Positions 1 to 8,179 of a stretch of DNA of 64,000 bases are shown here, in pieces; position 1 is the stretch's first letter, and every line of letters starts with the position of its first letter. A model generated the notes under the pieces. That model was not told the origin of the DNA and did no database searches. It was given only the letters and a program-made list of their open reading frames with translations. Made by a program: the position numbers and the translations under genes. The stretch comes from Actinosynnema pretiosum (lineage in GTDB: Bacteria; Actinomycetota; Actinomycetes; Mycobacteriales; Pseudonocardiaceae), in NCBI RefSeq assembly GCF_024171695.1, contig NZ_JAMTCF010000010.1, forward strand, positions 124,001-188,000, in the 5' to 3' direction.

Positions 1-195
1 CTGGAGCTGCTGGCGCGCGCGGGCGGCGCGGTGCTCAGCGCGGAGCACCTGCTGGAGAAGGCGTGGGACGCGCACGCCGACCCGTTCACCAACGCCGTCC
101 GGATCACCGTGTCCACGCTGCGCCGCAAGCTCGGCGACCCGCCCGTGCTGCACACCGCGACCGGGGTGGGCTACTACCTGGGTGAGCCGAGGTGA
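1..195 (+). CDS. Response regulator, C-terminal DNA-binding part (partial)
   Basis: The gene is cut by the left edge; only the last 64 codons are visible. They read as the end of an OmpR/PhoB winged-helix effector domain: a recognition-helix stretch (residues NAVRITVSTLRRKLGDP) followed by the C-terminal beta hairpin (TATGVGYYLGEP). Such proteins bind DNA after phosphorylation by a partner kinase. Its stop overlaps the start of the downstream histidine kinase by 4 nt (GTGA), so the two form a translationally coupled two-component operon. The receiver domain lies outside the window, so the target and phosphoacceptor cannot be judged. Confidence 0.9.
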   Translation: MELLARAGGAVLSAEHLLEKAWDAHADPFTNAVRITVSTLRRKLGDPPVLHTATGVGYYLGEPR

Positions 196-1409
196 CCGCG
201 CGGCGCGGGTGGACGCTCACCGCCAGGGTCAGGCTCACCTTGCTCTATGGGAACCTGGTGCTGGTCAGCGGGGTGGCGCTGCTGCTGGCGGTGTACTTCC
301 TGATGCGGTACGTGCCGGTCTACGAGCTCCCGCCCGCGGAGCCGCCGCTCGACGCGCCGTCCGAGGGACCGCTCTCGGTGCCGGGGGAGAGCGCGGCGCC
401 AGCGGCCACCGTCACGACCAAGGACGACGTGCTGGCCACACTCGTGCGGCTGTCCGGGATCGCGCTGCTGGCGCTGGCGCTGATGGCCTACGTCGTCGGC
501 TGGGTGGTGGCCGGGAGCGTGCTGTCCCCGGTCCACCGCATCACCGAGACCGCGCGGGCGATCGCCGGGCGCACCCTGCACGAGCGCATCCGGTTGCGCG
601 GCGGGCGCGACGAGTTCACCGACCTCGCCGACGCGCTGGACACGATGCTCGACCGGTTGCACGCCAGCTTCCAGGTCCAGCGCCGGTTCACCGCGAACGC
701 CTCGCACGAGCTGCGCACCCCGCTGGCGACCACCCGCACGATGCTCCAGGTCGCCATCGCCCACCCGGAGGACTACGAGGTCGAGCCGCTGGCGCGGAAG
801 CTGCTCGCCACCAATGACCGCAGCATCACGACCGTGGAGTCGCTGCTGGCGCTGGCCAAGGCGGACAACGGGGTGGTCGACGCCCAGCCGGTGGACCTGG
901 CCGGGCTCGCCGAGGAGGTGCTCGGGCAGGTGCGGGCGGAGGCCGAGGCGCACGGCGTCCGGTTGGAGGACGAGCTGCGGCCGGTGACCGTGCTCGGGGA
1001 CCGGGCGCTGCTGCACCACCTGGTGGTCAACCTGGTGCAGAACGCGGTGCGGCACAACCGGTCGGGCGGCGAGGCGCGCCTGCTCGTCGGCGTGGGGGAA
1101 GGGGGTGGGGAGGCCGTTGTCACCGTCGTGAACACCGGTGAGCGAATCGATGATCGGGAGACCGAGCGGTTGTTCGAGCCGTTCCACCGCCTGCGCGCTC
1201 GGACCAGGGCTCCGGGGCACGGGTTGGGGCTCGCGCTGGTGCGGACCATCGCGCACGGCCACGGTGGGACGGCCGAGGCGCGCGCGAATCCGGCAGGTGG
1301 GCTGACCGTGACGGTCGCGCTGCCTCGTGGGCAGCCGGGGTCTGGTGGGGGCGGAGGTGGGAGTGGGGCTTTGGGCACGGCGGGTGTCGGCGGCGCGGGT
1401 GTCAGATGA
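192..1409 (+). CDS. Two-component sensor histidine kinase
   Basis: A 405-residue membrane kinase, partner of the preceding regulator. Visible order: first membrane helix at about residues 17-38, a short extracytoplasmic loop of about 45 residues rich in Pro and Glu, second membrane helix at about 85-110, HAMP linker, HisKA dimerisation box ASHELRTP with phosphoacceptor His172, then an HATPase domain with N box (VVNLVQNAVRHN) and a G box (GHGLGLAL). The small sensor loop suggests it senses the envelope or a small ligand rather than carrying a folded periplasmic domain. The tail after residue 380 is low-complexity Gly/Ser and probably disordered. Start GTG overlaps the upstream stop by 4 nt. 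Signal unknown. Confidence 0.93.
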   Translation: MTARRGWTLTARVRLTLLYGNLVLVSGVALLLAVYFLMRYVPVYELPPAEPPLDAPSEGPLSVPGESAAPAATVTTKDDVLATLVRLSGIALLALALMAYVVGWVVAGSVLSPVHRITETARAIAGRTLHERIRLRGGRDEFTDLADALDTMLDRLHASFQVQRRFTANASHELRTPLATTRTMLQVAIAHPEDYEVEPLARKLLATNDRSITTVESLLALAKADNGVVDAQPVDLAGLAEEVLGQVRAEAEAHGVRLEDELRPVTVLGDRALLHHLVVNLVQNAVRHNRSGGEARLLVGVGEGGGEAVVTVVNTGERIDDRETERLFEPFHRLRARTRAPGHGLGLALVRTIAHGHGGTAEARANPAGGLTVTVALPRGQPGSGGGGGGSGALGTAGVGGAGVR

Positions 1410-2093
1410 GGTGATCTGCGCAAGGTCTGCGCTGGTCAGCAGGCCGTTGGGCGAGGACGGGGAGCTTTCCGCTATGGCTGGGTCGCCGGATACGACTGGG
1501 TTGCCGCGTGCCGCTGACAGGGAACGCACGTCGGGACACGCGCCTTGACCTGGCTCGACCAGGCCGGGTTGGGCCTGCGGTGGCTGCGCGAGCCACGTGG
1601 TTCCGGACGGGAGGCTGTTTCGCCCCGACCGCTATCACGGCGAGACCGGCCTGAACCGGCGGAAACAGGTGATCGACGCCTGGTGCGGAGGTGGTCGGCC
1701 AGGCCAGCGGGCAGGTCCACCACCTCACGGGCATAGCGCCACGCGGCGCTGAGGGAGATGCCGAGCGGATGAGATCGGCCAAGCGGACGGGGGTGTGGTC
1801 GGACAGCGGGATCGCGGCGGGGCAGGACAGCACGGCGGCGGGGCTCCCGGTTGGGGCGTCGGATGTCCGACGGCTTCTCGGTCTGGGTCGGTCCCGTGGA
1901 GTCGGGGTGCGTGGCGGAGACAGGTAGCGAGGGCAGTGCAGAAGGGAGGGAGAGGGGAGGGAGAGAGGGAGGCTGGGGCGGGGCTGGTGGGGCGGATGCG
2001 GGTGACTGGATGAGGTGGGGTGGTGCGGTGGTGGGCGGAGTGGGGTGATGGCTGGCCGGTGGAATTGTCGGTGGGCGCCGACATGATCCGGGG
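1410..2093. other. Gene-poor stretch with transposon debris
   Basis: No intact gene is supported here. It holds a degraded transposase piece (1672-1833, minus strand), a single copy of the 11-mer CTATCACGGCG at 1632-1642 that also occurs twice in the operator regions of the NRPS cluster, and a G-rich low-complexity run from about 1920 to 2050. The last 50 nt before 2094 would hold the promoter of the next gene, but I see no clear -35/-10. Confidence 0.6.
1672..1833 (-). pseudogene. Remnant of an IS transposase N-terminus
   Basis: Read on the minus strand, one frame gives AIPLSDHTPVRLADLIRS and, after a frame change, another gives GISLSAAWRYAREVVDLPAG followed by LADHLRT. These match the two conserved blocks at the start of actinobacterial IS5-like DDE transposases (a PLSxxTLxxLADLIR block and the helix-turn-helix block AAGFGVSxATAWRYVREVVDLLA). 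The roughly 40 residues normally between them are missing and no DDE catalytic part is present. It is therefore a short, internally deleted and frameshifted relic. No terminal inverted repeats were identified. Family assignment rests on memory of the family pattern. Confidence 0.6.
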
Positions 2094-2834
2094 ATGCGAT
2101 TCCTCGAACCTCTCCTGCGTGCTCTCGAGTCCGGTGACGTGGCGCTGCGCGCGGAACTCGGGCCTGACGATCTGGTCCACCTCGCGCCCGAGTTGAGCAC
2201 GGGTGTGGTGGTGGAGCAGAAGGTGGGCGGGCAGACGCTCACGATCGCGCTGGGCTACGGGATTCCGGGGTGGGGGATGCACCTGGAGGTGCCCGCCTCG
2301 TTCCGGATCACCGAGGTGCGGCACGACGAGCGGGAGTTGTGGCTGGTCGCTGCGGATGGGCGGGTGGCGCACGGGACTCCGCTGCAGTTCGACCAGCCCG
2401 CGATGGTGGAGGCGGAGTTCAACCCGCGTTACGAGGAGGAGTGCGTCGAGCTGTTGATGAGCACTCACCTGCGGGAGGAGTCGGACTACTCGAGGCGGGA
2501 GGTCGGGGGGCGGACGGTGTTCGTCCAGTTCGACAGCATGGATCCGGCGCGGCAGCGGGAGTTGGAGTCGCACCTGGTCGGGTTGTTGGCGCGGTGGGGT
2601 GAGCTGGAGCGGGGCGCGCTGGAGTTCGTGTGTCGGGAGATGCCTGACGAGCCGGGTGAGCTGGAGCGGTTCGTCGCGGCGTTCGAGGCTCGGGCGGTGA
2701 CGGTGTACCGCAGCGGGGACTTCCAGGTGCAGTTGAACGAGATCGAGGAAGGGGAGTACCTGCTGGACAACTACTGGTACACCGTGGTGCACCTGGCGGA
2801 CGGGACGCCGGTGGACTCGTACGTCGACGCGTGA
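2094..2834 (+). CDS. Hypothetical protein, acidic, 246 residues
   Basis: I do not recognise a family. The protein is soluble in appearance, Glu/Asp-rich and without signal peptide or membrane segment. The middle (about residues 110-160) has ARYEEECVELL-like helical character, and the C-terminus YLLDNYWYTVVHLADGTPVDSYVDA is unusually aromatic. The GC bias at third codon positions and the absence of any overlapping good reading frame support real coding. The ATG start follows a weak GGGG. It stands alone, 130 nt before the cellulose-type operator of the next gene, and is probably not co-regulated with it. Confidence 0.7.
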   Translation: MRFLEPLLRALESGDVALRAELGPDDLVHLAPELSTGVVVEQKVGGQTLTIALGYGIPGWGMHLEVPASFRITEVRHDERELWLVAADGRVAHGTPLQFDQPAMVEAEFNPRYEEECVELLMSTHLREESDYSRREVGGRTVFVQFDSMDPARQRELESHLVGLLARWGELERGALEFVCREMPDEPGELERFVAAFEARAVTVYRSGDFQVQLNEIEEGEYLLDNYWYTVVHLADGTPVDSYVDA

Positions 2835-2919
2835 CCGGGCGTTGACGCGTGCCCCGGCGTCGGCGCGTGACCCGGTCGGGCGCTGTCCGGTAGGGGGTGG
2901 GCGTGGTTACGGTCGAGAT

Positions 2920-2937
2920 TCTGGGAGCGCTCCCAGA
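2920..2937. promoter_or_regulatory. CebR-type operator (perfect palindrome)
   Basis: The sequence TCTGGGAGCGCTCCCAGA is a perfect 18-bp palindrome whose core TGGGAGCGCTCCCA (2922-2935) equals the box bound by the LacI-family repressor CebR of streptomycetes, which controls cellulase and cello-oligosaccharide genes. It lies 28 nt upstream of the start of a secreted CBM2 protein, in the right place to block transcription. Cellobiose-type inducers would be expected to relieve repression. No CebR gene is in the window. Confidence 0.88.
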
Positions 2938-2964
2938 AACCGTGGACGACAAAGGAGTTGTCTC

Positions 2965-4116
2965 ATGCGCACCCCGTTCCGGCTCGCGGCGCTCGCCGCG
3001 ACCTTGGTCGCGGTCACCGGGTTGGTCGTGCTCGGCGGCGGTGGTGGCGGCGCTGCCGTCGCCGCGCCCGCCTGCGCCGTCGACTACACGCCCAACCAGT
3101 GGGCCACCGGGTTCACCGCCGAGGTGGCGGTGACCAACCGGGCCGCGCCCGTCACCACCTGGACGTTGACCTGGACCTACGCGGGCAACCAGGCGGTCAC
3201 CTCCGCCTGGAACGCCCAGGTCGCCCAGTCCGGCAACAAGGTCACCGCGCGCGACGTCGGCTGGAACGGGCAGCTCGGCACGGGCGCGACCGCGCGGTTC
3301 GGGTTCCAGGGGACCTACTCCGGGACCAACGCCGCCCCGGTCGACTTCGCGCTCAACGGCACCCCCTGCAACGGTGACGCGCCGCCCACCAGCACCACCA
3401 CGACCCCGCCGACCACGACCACCACCCCGGTCCCCAGCGGGTGCGGGTCCGCGAGCCTGTGCGACGACTTCGAGTCCCAGACCGGGACCAGCCCCGGCGG
3501 GAAGTGGAGCGTCGGGGCGGCCAACTGCACCGGCACCGGGACCGTCAGCGTCGACAACTCCGTCGCGCGCAGCGGTTCCAAGTCGATCCGGGTCAACGGC
3601 GGCGTCGGGTACTGCAACCACATCTTCTTCGGGGCCAGCGTGAGCGGTCCCGTGGTGCACGGGCGGTTCCACGTCCGGCACACCACCGCGCTGCCCGCCG
3701 CGCACGTGACGTTCCTGGCGCTCAAGGACTCCGCCGACGGCGGCAAGGACCTGCGCATGGGCGGGCAGAACGGGGCGCTGCAGTGGAACCGGGAGTCCGA
3801 CGACGCGACCCTGCCCGCGCAGAGCCCCCAGGGCGTCGCGCAGAGCATCCCGCTGCCCACCGGTCGCTGGACCTGCGTGCAGTTCACCCTCGACGGCACT
3901 GCGGGCAGGCTCAGCACCAGCGTCGACGGGGTCGCCGTGCCGGGGCTCCAGGTCGACGGCACCCCCACGCCGGACATCGACCAGCAGTGGCTCGCCCGCG
4001 CCAACTGGCGGCCCAGCACCGTGGACGTGCGGCTGGGCTGGGAGAGCTACGGCGACGGCGGCGACACCCTTTGGTATGACGATGTCGCCTTCGGGAGTGC
4101 ACCTCTGGCCTGCTAG
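2965..4116 (+). CDS. Secreted CBM2 protein with Cip1-like C-terminal domain
   Basis: The product of 383 residues starts with an export signal (about residues 1-38, ending AVAAPA), then a family 2 carbohydrate-binding module (about 39-135; aromatic residues in NQWATGF, TTWTLTW, VGWNGQL and the closing NGTPC), a Thr/Pro linker (about 139-155) and a roughly 225-residue domain opening DDFESQTGTSPGGKW and closing LWYDDVAFGSAPLAC. That last domain resembles the bacterial relatives of the fungal cellulose-induced protein Cip1, a beta-jelly-roll fold of the polysaccharide-lyase type. This call is from pattern memory and tentative. ATG is chosen because AAAGGAG sits at 2951-2957; a perfect CebR box just upstream implies cellulose-linked induction. 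Confidence 0.85.
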   Translation: MRTPFRLAALAATLVAVTGLVVLGGGGGGAAVAAPACAVDYTPNQWATGFTAEVAVTNRAAPVTTWTLTWTYAGNQAVTSAWNAQVAQSGNKVTARDVGWNGQLGTGATARFGFQGTYSGTNAAPVDFALNGTPCNGDAPPTSTTTTPPTTTTTPVPSGCGSASLCDDFESQTGTSPGGKWSVGAANCTGTGTVSVDNSVARSGSKSIRVNGGVGYCNHIFFGASVSGPVVHGRFHVRHTTALPAAHVTFLALKDSADGGKDLRMGGQNGALQWNRESDDATLPAQSPQGVAQSIPLPTGRWTCVQFTLDGTAGRLSTSVDGVAVPGLQVDGTPTPDIDQQWLARANWRPSTVDVRLGWESYGDGGDTLWYDDVAFGSAPLAC

Positions 4117-4150
4117 AAGGCCGTGAGCGCACGAGCGTGGTGCACTGGGC

Positions 4151-4172
4151 GCGGCGCGGACTCCCGCGCCGC
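4151..4172 (+). terminator. GC hairpin between two secreted-protein genes
   Basis: GCGGCGCGG and CCGCGCCGC pair around an ACTC loop, 35 nt after the CBM2 gene stop. There is no T run, so it may be a weak attenuator or processing hairpin rather than a full terminator. Confidence 0.4.
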
Positions 4173-4201
4173 CCCCACACCGCGCCGTCCGGGAGGAAAC
4201 C

Positions 4202-5551
4202 GTGGGTCCGTGCTGGAGGTTGCGCGCCGTGTGCGCGGGCCTGGTCACCCCGCTCGTGTCCGCGTTGCTGATGCTCGTCTCCCCCGCGGCGACCCACCCC
4301 AGAGTCATGGCCCTCGGCGATTCCATCACCGGCAGTCCCGGCTGCTGGCGCGCGCTGCTCGCCGGTGAGCTGGGCGGGACCGGGCACGCCGACGTCGACT
4401 TCGTCGGCACCCAGCCCGCCACCGACTGTGGTGGCGCCCCCTCCCCCGCGCACGAGGGGCACGGCGGGTTCCGGGCCGTGGGGATCGTGGTGGAGAACCG
4501 GCTCCCCGGCTGGCTCACCCGCGCAAGGCCCGACGTGGTGCTCATGCACCTGGGCACCAACGACGTCCTCGCGGGCGCGGGCGCCGGGGCGGTGCTCGAC
4601 GCCTACACCGCGCTGCTCGGCCAGATGCGGCGCGCGAACCCGGTGGTGAAGCTGCTCGTCGCCCAGCTCATCCCGCTCGCTCCCCCGGCCTGCCCCGACT
4701 GCCCAGGGCGGGTGGTGGAGCTGAACGGGGCGATCCCCGGTTGGGCGCGGGCGCACAGCACGCCGCGCTCGCCGGTGGTGGTCGTCGACCAGTGGACCGG
4801 GTTCGACCCGGCCACCGACACCCACGACGGGGTGCACCCGAGCCCGGCGGGTGAGCGGAAGCTGGCCCGGCGCTGGTACCCGCCGCTGGTCGCCGCGCTG
4901 GCCGGGGCCGACGGGCCGCGCGCGCAGAGCCTGGTCGGCGTCGGGTCCGGGTTGTGCGTGGACAGCCCGGACGACACCGCAGACGGCGACGCGGACACCG
5001 CCGCGGACACCACCTCGGGTTCGGCCGTGGACACCACTGCGGACACCACTGCGGACGCCGCGCCCGACAGCGGCGGCAGCGGCACGACCGGTAGCGGAAC
5101 AGCTGGTAGCGGCACGACGGGCAGCGGAACAGCTGGTATCGGCGCGGGTGGTAGCGGCACGACCGGTAGCGGCACGGCTGGAAGAGCCGCGCCCGGTGGC
5201 CGCGCCCCCGGCTCCGCGGGGCAGGGCGCCGGGAGCGCCGTCCCGGTGGAGGTCGCCTCGGCCGTGCGGTTGTGGGACTGCCGCGACGTGGCCGGGCAGC
5301 GGTTCACCGCCGCCACCACCGGGGAGATCCGGCTGGGCGCGCGCTGCCTGCAAGCCGTCGCGCCCGAGCTGCCCGTGCTGCTCGCGGCCTGCGACGGTGG
5401 CGTCGACCAGCGCTGGGCCTTCGCGGGCGACGGGCAGCTGGTCGGTTCCGGGCACTGCCTCGACGCGCACGGCTCCGGCAGCGCCAACGGCACCCCGGTG
5501 GTGCTCTGGCGGTGCAACGGGCAGCCGAACCAGCGCTGGGACCGCTTCTGA
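4202..5551 (+). CDS. Secreted SGNH hydrolase with ricin-B-like lectin tail
   Basis: A 449-residue exported esterase-type enzyme. Signal sequence about residues 1-31; SGNH blocks: GDSIT (Ser41), GTND (about 118-121) and DGVHPSPAG near residue 210 carrying the Asp/His pair. A long Asp/Thr/Ala then Gly/Ser/Thr repeat linker (about residues 255-345, repeating SGTTGSGTAG) joins a single lectin-like domain with two Q-x-W motifs (DQRWAF, NQRWDRF). Family members deacylate sugars or lipids; the lectin end suggests a polysaccharide substrate such as acetylated xylan. GTG start has GGGAGGA at about 4191-4197. It sits 85 nt after the CebR-controlled gene and may share that regulation. Confidence 0.87.
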   Translation: MGPCWRLRAVCAGLVTPLVSALLMLVSPAATHPRVMALGDSITGSPGCWRALLAGELGGTGHADVDFVGTQPATDCGGAPSPAHEGHGGFRAVGIVVENRLPGWLTRARPDVVLMHLGTNDVLAGAGAGAVLDAYTALLGQMRRANPVVKLLVAQLIPLAPPACPDCPGRVVELNGAIPGWARAHSTPRSPVVVVDQWTGFDPATDTHDGVHPSPAGERKLARRWYPPLVAALAGADGPRAQSLVGVGSGLCVDSPDDTADGDADTAADTTSGSAVDTTADTTADAAPDSGGSGTTGSGTAGSGTTGSGTAGIGAGGSGTTGSGTAGRAAPGGRAPGSAGQGAGSAVPVEVASAVRLWDCRDVAGQRFTAATTGEIRLGARCLQAVAPELPVLLAACDGGVDQRWAFAGDGQLVGSGHCLDAHGSGSANGTPVVLWRCNGQPNQRWDRF

Positions 5552-5642
5552 CCGCGCCCCTCCCCCACGATCACCCGATCGAACCACCGGTGGCGTGCGC
5601 AAACCCGGTGCGCCACGGGTAGGGGTCGGCGAGAATCCCCCA

Positions 5643-6629
5643 ATGGCAGAGGGTGAGCGCACCAGCGACGCGGACCGCAGCGGTGAGCCGCGCGAGCGAC
5701 GCACGACCCGGTTACGCCGCTGGCGGCTGCTCGCGCTCCTGCTGGCCGTCGCCGTGCCGCTGGCGGGCGGGTACTGGTGGTACCGGGAAGCGCCCACGGT
5801 GGACGACCTCAAGCAGCAGGCGGGCCTGAAGGGCAAGCAGGAGCTGGTCGTCGGCATCAAGACCGACATGCCCGGCATCGGGATGCGCGACCCGGCCACC
5901 AACGCGTACTCCGGGTTCGACGTCGACATCGCCCGCATGATCGCCGCCGACCTCGGGTTCCAGGCGTCCGACGTGCGGTTCGTGGAGATCCAGAACGAGG
6001 ACCGCAGCCGGATGCGCGGCGCGGACGGCGTGCTGGTCGACCTGGTCATCGCCACCTACAGCATCACCGACCGGCGCGAGGGGATGCGCGGCGTCGCCTT
6101 CTCCTCCCCGTACCTGGAGACCGAGCAGTCCGTCATCACCCGCGAGGACCACGAGCCGATCCGCGAGGCCGCCCAGCTCAAGGGGAAGAAGGTGTGCACG
6201 CTCAGCACCTCGACCTCCACCGACGCGGTGAGCGCGGCGGGCGCCGACATGGCCAACAGCAACAACATCAGCGAGTGCGTCGACCGGCTCCTCAGGGGCG
6301 AGGTCGAGGCCGTCACCACCGACGCGGTGATCCTCGCCGGGTTCGTCTCCGCGCACCCCGACGAGCTCGCGCACCACGACATCGCGCTGGAGACGCCCGA
6401 GCTGTGGGCGGTCAACACCGGCGACAACGCGGCCCTGCTCACCCTGGTGAACCTGTCGCTGCTCCGCTCCGCCTGCGACCCCGCCGACCAGCGGTGGGAG
6501 GAGGCGTTCGAGCGGCACCTGCGGCCCATGCTGGAGCACAACCCCGGCGAGGCGCTGCCGCTGGACCGGCAGCCCGACGCGGAGGACGTCGACGTGCGCA
6601 CCTGGCCGTCGACCATCCCGGACTGCTGA
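5643..6629 (+). CDS. Membrane-anchored family 3 solute-binding protein
   Basis: This 328-residue protein begins with a basic segment (about 1-27) followed by one membrane helix (about 28-45), then a two-lobed periplasmic-binding fold of the polar amino acid type: LVVGIKTDMPG, SGFDVDIARMIAADLG, VDLVIATYSITDRRE and AVTTDAVILAG are the usual family blocks. No lipobox Cys is seen, so it looks tethered by its N-terminal helix (signal-anchor) instead. No ABC permease or ATPase is adjacent; the next gene, 4 nt downstream, is a multi-pass membrane protein. Similar N-anchored binding domains are found in GlnH-like sensors of actinobacterial Ser/Thr kinase systems. No clear Shine-Dalgarno before ATG 5643. 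Confidence 0.85.
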   Translation: MAEGERTSDADRSGEPRERRTTRLRRWRLLALLLAVAVPLAGGYWWYREAPTVDDLKQQAGLKGKQELVVGIKTDMPGIGMRDPATNAYSGFDVDIARMIAADLGFQASDVRFVEIQNEDRSRMRGADGVLVDLVIATYSITDRREGMRGVAFSSPYLETEQSVITREDHEPIREAAQLKGKKVCTLSTSTSTDAVSAAGADMANSNNISECVDRLLRGEVEAVTTDAVILAGFVSAHPDELAHHDIALETPELWAVNTGDNAALLTLVNLSLLRSACDPADQRWEEAFERHLRPMLEHNPGEALPLDRQPDAEDVDVRTWPSTIPDC

Positions 6630-6633
6630 CCGG

Positions 6634-7695
6634 ATGAGCGCCGAACCCGACACCTCGGACTCGGGCGACCCGGACGCCGCCCTCACCGCCGAGGCCGCCA
6701 CCCGGCCCACCGCCGACGCCCAGCGCGACACCTCCCAGTGGACGCTCGCGCTCGTGCCCGCCTTCCCGATCGTGCTGCTCGTGCTCAAGCTCTGGCACCT
6801 GAGCGGCAAGGACCTCAACACCATGCTGCTGCTGGTGCAGAACGTGCACCCGGTGGAGCTGGCCACCTCGCTGGTGTTCAGCCTGCTGGAGGTGCCGCCC
6901 GCGATCGTCCTGGTCGCCCACGCGCTCGGCCTGCTCTCCCTGGTCAGCGGCGGCCGTCCCACCCGGTCCCGGCTGGAGATCGCCGCCGAGCGCGTCCCCG
7001 GCCCGGTCGTGGCGCTGGCCGGGCTGTGGGCGCTGCTGGTGTGGCAGGTGCGGTTCCTGCCGCTGGCGCTGATGCTGCTGTGCGCGATCGCGGGCCTGCG
7101 GGCGCGGCTGCGCGGGCGGGCCGACCTGGTGTGGCCGGTGTGCTTCCTGCTGCCCGTGGCGGTCGGCGTCACCGAGCTGGCGCTGCTCTTCCCGGCCGCG
7201 CTCGACGCGCTCGACGCGGGCGACTTCCCGCTGGTCGCCTGCCTGCTCCTGCCACCGGTGCTCGCCCCCCTGCTCACCGGCCCCCTGCCGCCCAGGTCCG
7301 GTCCCGCGACCGCGCACGCGCTCGCCCTCGTCGGCGCCCTGGGCACCCCGTTCCTGCTGCTGGCCCTGTTCCTGCGCGCCCCCGTGCTGCCGTCCGTGGC
7401 GCTGCTGCTCGAACCCGAGGCGCGCGGCCGGACGGCGGTCGTGCTCGGCAACGTGGTCACCGTCGACGACACCGCCACCACCGTGCTGGACGCGCGCGGC
7501 GACGTGCAGTTCATCCGCAACGACCACGTCGAGTCGAAGGTGCTGTGCCCTGGGGAGCAGCGGATCCCGAGCAGCTCGGTGACCGTGCACGGCTGGCTGG
7601 TGGAGCACCCGGCGCTGGACTGGCTGCTGCCCGCGAAGGTCCCGCAGGGCGCGACCGACCCGCTGTGCGACGGGCGGTTGCCGTCGTCGGGGTGA
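6634..7695 (+). CDS. Multi-pass membrane protein of unknown function
   Basis: A 353-residue protein with a short acidic N-terminus (about 1-40) and about eight hydrophobic helices between residues 40 and 255, then a soluble C-terminal domain of roughly 90 residues (VTVDDTATTVLDARGDVQFIRNDHVESKVLCPGE and on) that probably faces outward. I do not recognise a family. It starts 4 nt after the solute-binding protein stop, so the two are surely co-translated; a receptor plus membrane effector pair is a reasonable guess. Start ATG 6634 is followed by a Ser/Asp/Thr-rich leader. Confidence 0.75.
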   Translation: MSAEPDTSDSGDPDAALTAEAATRPTADAQRDTSQWTLALVPAFPIVLLVLKLWHLSGKDLNTMLLLVQNVHPVELATSLVFSLLEVPPAIVLVAHALGLLSLVSGGRPTRSRLEIAAERVPGPVVALAGLWALLVWQVRFLPLALMLLCAIAGLRARLRGRADLVWPVCFLLPVAVGVTELALLFPAALDALDAGDFPLVACLLLPPVLAPLLTGPLPPRSGPATAHALALVGALGTPFLLLALFLRAPVLPSVALLLEPEARGRTAVVLGNVVTVDDTATTVLDARGDVQFIRNDHVESKVLCPGEQRIPSSSVTVHGWLVEHPALDWLLPAKVPQGATDPLCDGRLPSSG

Positions 7696-7729
7696 GCGCG
7701 GCCGTCAGGACGACCCGAAGGAGCTGGAC

Positions 7730-8107
7730 GTGACCTCTGAGAACCCCGGCGACCCGGTCCCGGCGCCGAGCGGCCGGGGCCGAGCGGCGCTCGACCTGCT
7801 GGACGAGGCCATCGGTTCGCAGACCCCGCTGGTGCGGCGGAACATCGCCCGCGCCCGCCAGCGCAACCCGGACGCCACACCGGCGGAGGTCATCCGCGCC
7901 CTGGAGCGGGTGCTGGGCAGGAACTTCATCACCAAGTACGGCACCAAGCAGGGGATCGTCGTCCTCGGCCGCGCGGTGCCGTTCGGCATCGGCGCGGTGA
8001 TCGGCGGCGGAGCAGGCGCCACCGCTGCCGCGCTGACCGTCCGGGCCGCCAGGCACGCCTTCGGCCCCGCCCCGCAGACCTGGCCGGAACCGCCCCGGCC
8101 AGCGTGA
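7730..8107 (+). CDS. Small protein with Gly-zipper segment, unknown
   Basis: A 125-residue protein, GTG start with GAAGGAG at 7718-7724. Residues 20-75 look helical (LDEAIGSQTPLVRRNIARAR, TPAEVIRALERVLGRNF). Residues 83-102 form a Gly-rich hydrophobic zipper (PFGIGAVIGGGAGATAAAL) that could insert in a membrane, with a Pro-rich tail. The pattern is reminiscent of the C-terminal part of EcsC-like proteins but too short for a firm call. It follows the membrane protein gene by 34 nt and may be the last gene of that operon. Confidence 0.65.
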   Translation: MTSENPGDPVPAPSGRGRAALDLLDEAIGSQTPLVRRNIARARQRNPDATPAEVIRALERVLGRNFITKYGTKQGIVVLGRAVPFGIGAVIGGGAGATAAALTVRAARHAFGPAPQTWPEPPRPA

Positions 8108-8179
8108 CACCACCGGGGTGAGCACGGGACACGTCCGGGCGATTTGACGCGCTCAGCACCCGTCTTGTACCCAGAACCG

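Noticed and set aside
1900-2050. Short open frames in the G-rich stretch
   Set aside because: Low-complexity Gly/Arg products with no start signals.
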